NCBI GenBank assembly: GCA_027382625.1
Contig: JAJKFJ010022465.1
Location: 1-64,000, forward strand
Reading direction: 5' to 3'
Source: Tetmemena sp. SeJ-2015
Lineage: Eukaryota > Ciliophora > Spirotrichea > Sporadotrichida > Oxytrichidae
DNA: 64,000 nucleotides
Below are positions 56,689 to 64,000 of the stretch, piece by piece (position 1 is the stretch's first letter; each line of letters begins with the position of its first letter). Both the position numbers and the translations under genes were made by a program. A model generated the notes under the pieces. It did not search any database. It was not told the origin of the DNA and saw only the letters and a list, made by a program, of their open reading frames with translations.

Positions 56689-57334
56689 AGATTTGGACTG
56701 TAATGAGATGTGGCTGAATAGCTTGAAAGACGAGGCTCACCAGATTCTAAAGAAAATTAACTTTTTTTTCTAATTAAAGAAACTTCTTTTTAGAACTAAT
56801 TAACCAGCTAAACCAAAAAGATTTGGCTGTTTTTATCTTAAAAGGAAAAATAAATACAAGTTATTTTTAAATAAAATTCATTTAATTTCAATCGCTTATT
56901 TTTTTATTCTCATTTAATCAGTACTGGTAACTATATATAAAAAGCTTTGCTCAATAAGATTAAAAATTATAATGAATTTAAGAAATAATTTGTATCATTT
57001 GTTGGATCTCTTGTAGACTTTGAGTATGAAAGAGAGCGCTAAGTTTTCTTATGTTATTTAAATAACTGAGGAAAATAATAAATATAATTTTGATCGATAG
57101 AATCACTTCTCTGGATGCCTTGTGTTTTACTGATAAATTAGTTAAGAGGGGCTTGACTACTATCGGAATTCTGTCTAGAAGATAGCTATCTATTGTGATT
57201 ATAATTATATTAAATCATTTTATTTATAATTTAAAATACTATAAGATAAAATCTCCAAATTTAAGGTATATTCAAACTAGAGAATATATTTTTTTCATTA
57301 TAGTTGAAATTTAAATGAAATCGGAATTAAATTA

Positions 57335-57720
57335 AAATAATATGTGAAGAGTTTTAAATTGTGGGCTACGTAGCTCAATATGGGGCTTGTTCAATATCTT
57401 TTAATTTGTATAGGAGTGTGTTTCTACCTCCATTAGGCTAGGAGCTCTCAAAGGCTCCTTGTGACGACATATTTAGGACTTTGACTCTTAAAAAAGAAAT
57501 TAGCCAAGTTCTAAAACTTTTTACCAAAGCTAATTTTTCACACGCCTCCTTCGAAGAAGTGCAAGGATCATAGTTTCATAGAATATAATACTTGACCAAA
57601 TGGTAATAATTTAACTCAAAAGTTCGTACTTCAACTGCCACAGATTTCGATATTAGAATATATATTATTTTATTTAATTCTTTTTTAATTAAATTCTCAA
57701 CTATAGTAGCAGAGAAAAGA
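57335..57720. repeat. Dispersed repeat, copy 2 (empty site)
   Basis: Diverged direct copy of 20855-21205 plus 21546-21600, lacking the 329-bp TIR insertion found in copy 1. Shared words in order include CAATATGGGGCTTGTTC, ACTTCAACTGCC and AATTAAATTCTCA. Confidence 0.65.
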
Positions 57721-57729
57721 AGAGGAGTA

Positions 57730-59015
57730 GATTTAGGATTGAGTTAAAAAATATTTTCATCTAAAATTTTGACTTGCGAAGATAAAATTTCTTTCAACTG
57801 ATTATAATAAAAGCATCAGTATAATGAAAATAATTCTAATTATAATTTAACTTTAGGGCCTAATTATTTAGTTTTTAAACTTATTTATAGAATAAAGTAT
57901 ATGATTGTTACCATAGTCATATTGATCTTGCCTACTGTTTCCATCTATAGTGAGGATTATGTTCTTTAAATTATTCATCTCAGCTCCATTATATATAATT
58001 AATTTCTAGTTTGGAAATTGTACATAGTTTTCTTTTCTAATTCGTCGTTATCATTTCTTTTGACTGAGGGCTTTGTGATTGAATTCTGTATTATATTGTC
58101 TTTTTCAACTAGCTCTTGCTTTTTTTATTATCTCAATATTTAAATAAAGTCTTTAGCCATATTAGTTGACCTTAATAACTTTAAAAATGCATTTTATTAG
58201 CTACTGTCTAATTCAGTTGCTTACTATATTAGCTTTTAAAATAATATTGTACATTAAAAAGCTCAGAGATTTTATAAATAAATAAGATTTTCTATTCTTT
58301 CTCATTTTCATCGTCAATCCTCATCATTTCTCCTATTTATTTTTGATTTAAAGTAGCAAATTTCATCAGAGCTTTATTATTTTGTAACTCGGTATTACCA
58401 ATTTAAAAATTAAAATAATTTATATTCAAAATTAAAATTATATTTACTTAAGTATTATAAATATTTTATTATAAAATAATTTAAAAGAAGTATATTTTAA
58501 ATAAATTTGAAGATATAGTTCTTGCAAACATCTATTAAGATTATATTTAATCTTAAAATAATAGTTTCTTCGAAGCCATCTGGTTTAGTTAAAGGTTAGT
58601 TCTTATTTGTATTTGAGGGTCTTGGTTTAGACATGCTCATTCTTCTAAATGATGACTTTGAGTTTTCTCTAAGCATGACAGGAATCTTCATCTCTTATGA
58701 TTACCTTTTTTAAATAGCTGGTGGAGACTACTATTTTGAATTAGATTCCTGTTTTCGAATCTCTAGCAGATTTCTTATATTTTATGAAGTCTTTGCTCCA
58801 TTTTAAACTTAATTACTACCTTTAAAATAACCTCCAATTTTATCTGTTGGAGTAAATTCTTCCTTAATTATTTAACCATTTTTTTAAATTATGAATTAAA
58901 ATATTACTATAATTTACAATATCTGTCATTTTGATAAAAAATGAAACTTTAATCCTAGATTTTTAAATTCTTTATTTCACCTTTTTATGGAATTAAATTT
59001 TTTAGGCCTCCTTAT
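57730..59015. other. AT-rich spacer
   Basis: No gene or repeat supported. Confidence 0.35.
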
Positions 59016-59020
59016 ATTTT

Positions 59021-59461
59021 TATAGGGAAGTTATGAAAGGATGATCGAGGGGAAGAGCAATAAAGTGAAAGGCGCGAAAAGCTTCTACATCCTTTTGCTT
59101 TACTTCAGTATAAAGAAACAAGAAGAAGGCAAATGTTAAAATCAAGCAAAAAGGAAAAAATTACTGTTTTCCTCCTTTTAATATTCTTAAAAATCTTCCG
59201 CCTTTCATTTTTTTAAATTTGTTTTGAGTTCCTCCCTTTTTCCTAGCATTGAATTCCTTAAAAAAATTAAACCCCCCGGGTTACCGGATTTTTTTTTTTA
59301 AAGGGGTTTTGGAAAAACAGAAAATTTTCCTTTAAGCTTGATTTAACATTTGCCTTCTTCTTGTTTCTCCATATTGAAGTAAAGCAAAAGGATGTAGAAG
59401 CTTTTCGCGCCTTTCACTTTATTGCTCTTCCCCTCGACCATCCTTTCATATCTTCCCTATA
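59021..59461. repeat. Inverted repeat with damaged centre
   Basis: Arms 59021-59147 and 59335-59461 are reverse complements with few mismatches (outer TATAGGGAAG / CTTCCCTATA; inner ...AAATGTTAAAATCAAGC). The centre (59150-59330) contains homopolymer-rich, probably mis-assembled sequence. Likely a small foldback element. Confidence 0.7.
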
Positions 59462-59739
59462 TTTTATAATTTTAATGAATTAAGAAACTTCATTTTTATA
59501 ACCTAAAAAAAGTAGTAGATTATTCCATATTACGAATGCTGCAAACTAAAAAACCAAAAGGAAGGCCTCAAGTATTAAAAGAAAGCTGTCTTCTATACCT
59601 TTCTCTAAATTTTTAGTTTTCATCATAGAAAAATTATTTTGGAATTATAATAAGTCTATGAGAGCGAGCCCTCATTAAATAGTGGAAGCTTTTTTTCTTT
59701 GTCTTAATCGTAATCTTGACTTTTTAATTTGATTAAGTA

Positions 59740-60235
59740 AATTGTAAAAAGGGGTTTTAAAAGAAAAAAAAAAAGAAAGTTTTAAAATGTTTTTTTAAAA
59801 AAATTAAAAAAAATTTTAAAATTAAAGGTTTTTTTTGCCCCAAAATTTTTTGGAATTTTGGGTTTATTTAAATAGAAAAAAAAAACACAAAAAATTTAAA
59901 AAAATTTTAAATTAAAAAAAAAAATTTATTTTTTTTTCCTTAAAAATTTGTCCCTTTAAAATCCCAAATTTTTAAAAAAACAAAAAATTTAAAAAAATAA
60001 AAAATTTTAAAAAATTTTAAAAAATTTTTCCCAAAATAAAATAAAATTTTTAAAAAACGAAAAAGTTTTTTTTTGAATATATTCAAATTTTAAAAAAATT
60101 TTTTGAAATTTAATATGTTTTTAAAAAAAATTTTAAAAAAATAATTTTTTTTATTTTAAAAAATTTTTAAAAGAATTTTTTTTTTTTTGGGTTTTCTTTG
60201 GAAATTTTTTTTTTTGGAAAAAAAAACGGCTATTT
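59740..60235. other. Low-complexity A/T block
   Basis: Runs of A and T with stray G/C runs; probable assembly artefact. Confidence 0.6.
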
Positions 60236-60344
60236 TATTGCGAGATTAAATGGGTTATAGAACAAAATATCCAAAAATTCTTTATTATCAAGTTTCAAAA
60301 ATTAATAATGCCAAAGATAATGCAGATTCAATGAAGTCTAACAT

Positions 60345-60662
60345 TTGGTGGACCTCTATAAATTAATATACAGCAATTTAATTGCAATATGGAGTGGATT
60401 TAACCATAACCCTTTTCTGAAAATGGAACTTATAATGTGTGAAGGGCTAACTACTAAATGGCATGCTCAGTTTTCAAATCTTAGATTCAGACTAGATCTT
60501 TTAAATCATAACATTTATGGCTCAGAGGCTTTTAATTTCTTGATGAATAGAGGTACGAGCAACAGTCGTTCATAAACTTCTAATTTGTGCTTTCATTTCA
60601 AGTTTCTGTTCTCAGATGAGACCTTTAGAGTCTGTCGCAAATTTAAATAATATGGTGATTGA
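60345..60662 (+). CDS. Coding segment, unknown
   Basis: The plus strand reads LVDLYKLIYSNLIAIWSGFN, MELIMCEGLTTKWHAQFSNL, RFRLDLLNHNIYGSEAFNFL, then LCFHFKFLFSDETFRVCRKF and TGA (60660-60662). No recognised family; no ATG start is evident at 60345, so it is partial or an MDS. Confidence 0.35.
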
Positions 60663-61479
60663 AAAGCAATCTAATTTTAAAAGACAAAATGAAGGTAATA
60701 AAATTAATTGGATTTATTTTTTTTCCTAATTTTTTTATTTTAGACTGTCCCTCAAGGGTTTTCTTAATTTAATAATCAAGTTTTCAGTGTAAGGTATTTT
60801 CAATAACTATTTTCATGTTTGATTAGAATGCTCCTAAATTATTTTCGTCCTCAAATTCTTATATATCCGTGTTTTGTTCATTATAAATTATAAAAAAAAT
60901 AATTTTAATCTTTGTAATTAATTTAAAGATTATTAAATCTATTTAATTATAAAATGTGTTTTCATTCAAGAATATTTCATTTAAATTTAATTATTTATCT
61001 TTAATTTTAATATATATCCTTTTGTCGGAATATCAGTTGTTAGATTATTAAAAAAATTATATAATAATTTATTTTAAAAATGAGGAACTCAATAAATTGA
61101 GTCAATGTGAATTAAATACAAAAACAGCTTTAATTTATGGAAAATCAATCATTTACTCAGATTTGTACCAAAATTTTTAAATTAATACTATTCATTTTAT
61201 TTGAACACTCAATAATCTTCTTCATTAAGATTTGCTCTAATAACTAATAATCTTTAATAAATAGCAAAATAAAAACTAAAACTTTTAAGATATCACTTTT
61301 AAATAGAATCATTAAATTAAACATAGAATAACTATATAACCCAGAGCAAAATTATCGATACGATATTTTTATATTATGTTGAAGATTAAGATTTAGAGAA
61401 TTTAAACTTAAATTTATTATTTTCAATATGGTACACAAAAAGTTTAATTTATGTTTAGAGCATAATCAAGATCATTGCA

Positions 61480-61800
61480 CTTTTTCTCTTATTTTAGAAG
61501 TTGCCTTGGTCTCCTATAACTTTTTCGTGTCTAAAGTAGGAGTTTATCCGTAATTTATCTTGCAAAGCAATTCTTCAGCTCTAAGTAGACAGTTAATTCT
61601 TGGATGAAGAAATTGTCACTTCTTGCCTCCACATTCTTTCAAGCCCCTTCATTCAGAATCGTGAACTGTGCTCAATCAGAGCTTCGTAAATTCGGCCTCT
61701 CCTGAATTGGGTCTTCTTGAAGATATTTTAGGGGTTCCACGCTGTTTTTTCTACTTTCCATTAATCCCCGACCCAGGGGTTTTTAATTTAGTTTGGAATA
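61480..61800 (-). CDS. Possible coding segments, unknown
   Basis: The minus strand reads VEKTAWNPQNIFKKTQFRRG and RIYEALIEHSSRF (about 61780-61660), and, in another frame, NCLLRAEELLCKINYGQTPT and LDTKKLQETKATSKIRE. The frame relation between the parts is unresolved. Low confidence. Confidence 0.3.
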
Positions 61801-62929
61801 AAATTATCTTCTTATATTTTTCATAAATTATTATATTTCATACGAAATAACAACTTTATCTTCTTAAATCTTAAAATTTAATTTACGATTGCGTAATTGA
61901 TTGAGTTAAAAATGTCTTTAATATTATTATAAATCCTATTTTTTGATTAAATAATAAATAAATCTTTAATAATGTATTCATAGTTATCATTTTCAAATAT
62001 GAATGAGAAATAAATAAAAAATGGTAAATGCTTAAAATGAATAGATAATAGGTTCAATAGAGCTTAACATTATTTATTGATATTCTTATTAGTTAGAAGC
62101 TTTTCCAAAATCGTAACCAAATTGTAATTAAAATTTTACTTCTGTAAATGCAAAGTGCTGCTCAGTAAAGTGTATGAATGGCAAATTTATAGACTTCAAC
62201 ATGATAAAATTTATGTTGCATTCTACTCAGAATGAAAATATATTTCAGCTGCAGCAGATCCAATCCATTTTAATTTACTGCAATTATTAATTTTTATTCT
62301 TCAAATTTTATTTGATTTATAACTATGGATTATCTTTTTTCAATAAGTTTCTGAGTATGGAATGACTTGCTTCAACTCTTTCAACTTTGCAATGATCAAA
62401 CAATAGCTACCCTGCTTTTCCCGAAAACACCTTAGAAATATCTTCGGGCTTAAAAATATATTTTATAAAATAACTACAATTTTAGTAAATTAATACTAAT
62501 ACGAGAGCATTAATTTTCCATTAAAAACTCCTATAACCTCAGTAATAAGTAAAAATCTTGAAATTCTCGTGATAAAATTTTAAGATATTATGAAAAAGAA
62601 ATTTGACAAAATGTAATATTAATAGTGCAAATTTTATGTTTTCTTTTTCAAAGTGACAAAAGTGAGTAAAATTATGAAAAAGAACAACTTTATTTAAAAT
62701 TAATACTCGTTGATAAGATGATACATCTAGTAAATTATAGATAGACTCTCTCTATCTAATGGATTTCGTTAATAATCACTCAAAACCATCCAATTTACTA
62801 ATTACCCACTAATGATTACTCAACTTTTTCATTAAGTTTTGGATAATGAAGCTACTATAATTATCAGCGAAGTATTAAATTTGTTATTTACTCATAAAAA
62901 TATACTTAACAGTTAGATTATCTTTCAGT

Positions 62930-63205
62930 TCTTGCAAATGTTTTTCATTTATTGATCTTACAACATTAATTTTTTCCAATACATGTCGTAAGAGAGGATA
63001 TACCTTTTGAGTTCACTTGGTTTCTGTGTGGATCCAATACTTAGAAGGTTTATAGTCTAAGCCCATAGTTCTAACCTCTCGATATTCCCACTTCAAACCA
63101 TTTAACTTATTTTCATTTAGAATATCCTCAATAACTTACAGCAAATGAATTTCTGTTAATAGATTTATATTGCACTAAATAGCAACTTCCATAATTTCAA
63201 TATCG
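62930..63205 (-). CDS. Coding segment, unknown
   Basis: The minus strand reads LLTEIHLLQVIEDILNENKL, NGLKWEYREVRTMGLDYKPS, KYWIHTETK, then an in-frame TGA and TQKVYPLLRHVLEKINVVRS, INEKHLQELKDN in the same frame. The TGA could lie in a 12-bp AAG-bounded IES or be an error. Balanced composition and the maintained frame support a real MDS. No family recognised. Confidence 0.45.
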
Positions 63206-63378
63206 AAGGTCGTAAAAATAAATTTATTATAAGCAAAATAGGATTAGGATATCAAGAATTTTCTATATTTAAAATCAAACTGAAATTAATTACAGGCTGG
63301 AATTTAAATGAGTAAGTTAATTAATCATAATAATAACTAAATGGAGAACCATAAAAACCACTATACCTAGGAATCTAA

Positions 63379-64000
63379 AAGAAAATCGTTGAAAAGCTAT
63401 AAAAATACAGAGCAAGAAGGAAAAACTAAAGCTAAAGATAAGAATTAAAGAGATATGTATTAACTTGTCATTTATTTGAACTTTATTAATTTTTAATGGC
63501 TGTTGGTTTCTGCAATCTCCACAAATTTCTTTGCAAGTATCTTTAATCTCCTATTTTAAGTTCTCGAAAGTGAAATTGTGAGTTTAGCCTCCTTGTCTGT
63601 CTCGACTCCTATTTAGAGGGAAAAGTTTGTTTTCCACTCTTCAAAGTTTTTTTAAGCTTGTTTGAGAATACATTTACTATCAGATAACATTAATGAACAA
63701 AGGCAAGACACAAAGTGTCAAAAATGTTCAAAGGACTTTAACTCAAGAATTTAAATCAGGAAGAGTTCCCTCGAAAGAGAAGTCGAGGCAGACAAGGAGG
63801 CTACACTCACAATTTCGCTTTCAAGAATTTAAAATAGGAGACTAAAGATACTTGCAAAGAAATTTGTAGAGATTGAAGAAACCAACAGCCATTAATAAAG
63901 TTTAAATAAATGACAAGTTAATATGTATCTCTTTAACTCTTATCTCTAGCTTTAGTTTTCCTTCTTGCTCTGTATTTTTCTAGCTTTTAAACGATTTTCT
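63379..64000. repeat. Foldback element of the 25-kb family, cut by the window edge
   Basis: The left arm starts near AGAAAATCGTTGAAAAGC (63379) and the right arm ends in its complement at the window edge. Internal motifs (TTTTTAATGGCTGTT, GCAAGTATCTT, TTCTCGAAAG) match the element at 25294-26001 in order. The arms are about 290 bases and may extend beyond 64000. Confidence 0.75.

Noticed and set aside
1..64000. CRISPR array, operons or bacterial contamination
   Set aside because: No regularly spaced repeats or Shine-Dalgarno-led gene runs; in-frame TAA/TAG and pointers run throughout, so a ciliate germline explains the window.

Overview
The window reads as germline (micronuclear) DNA of a spirotrich ciliate of the Oxytricha/Stylonychia type. 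Three things support this. First, recognisable proteins read through many in-frame TAA and TAG codons at positions where Gln fits, and end at TGA (ciliate code 6). Second, genes are cut into segments (MDS) separated by AT-rich spacers (IES), with short direct repeats (pointers) that restore the reading frame when collapsed to one copy. Third, at least one gene is scrambled, with its first half inverted relative to its second half. No bacterial operons, ribosome binding sites or rho-independent terminators are expected or seen, and I recognised no rRNA, tRNA or CRISPR array. The assembly contains poly-A/T blocks and single-base homopolymer slips, so several genes change frame by one base.

Layout. 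0.6-14.3 kb: a long minus-strand locus of surface-protein-like segments (Pmp-type beta-helix repeats, a Ser/Thr-rich linker, a Gly-Thr-Val adhesin-like part, a Cys-rich GTYS/YYWRS part). It is broken by IESs and by inverted-repeat elements at 1.16-1.86, 5.10-5.53 and 11.67-12.21 kb, and interleaved with other gene pieces, including the C-terminal part of an isopenicillin-N-synthase-like oxygenase at 8.7 kb. 15.4-29.4 kb: mostly AT-rich spacer with isolated gene segments. It includes a small gene split by a GC-rich 0.5 kb IES (19.3-19.8 kb), a TIR element carrying a response-regulator motif (21.2 kb), two foldback elements (22.7 and 25.3 kb), an N/Q-rich protein and a coiled-coil gene.

30.1-34.9 kb: the best gene of the window, a scrambled NRF-domain/acyltransferase-3 multi-pass membrane protein. 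Its 5' half lies on the minus strand (31361 down to about 30150) and its 3' half on the plus strand (about 31735 to 34886). 35.4-40.5 kb: a membrane protein ORF and two genes for coiled-coil proteins, one with PG-rich (SHIPPO-like) motifs. 40.8-45.85 kb: a small gene interrupted by a 4.7 kb near-perfect palindrome flanked by a 3-bp AAT duplication; removing the element restores the frame. 45.9-48.4 kb: a glycerol-3-phosphate/DHAP acyltransferase (Gpt2/Sct1 type) on the minus strand, with four micro-introns and an IES, and one expected segment missing. 49.7-50.5 kb: an intact small gene with two micro-introns.

50.6-64 kb: spacer with a G-run-ended TIR element (51 kb), a direct-repeat-bounded ORF with an (AAT)n array (52.1-53.2 kb), a GC-richer block (54 kb), a second copy of the 21-kb repeat (57.4 kb), further inverted repeats (59 kb and the right edge) and a few isolated coding segments. 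The genes do not form one pathway. What unites the window is germline architecture: membrane and surface protein genes assembled from MDSs, among inverted-repeat elements that appear to be germline-limited.
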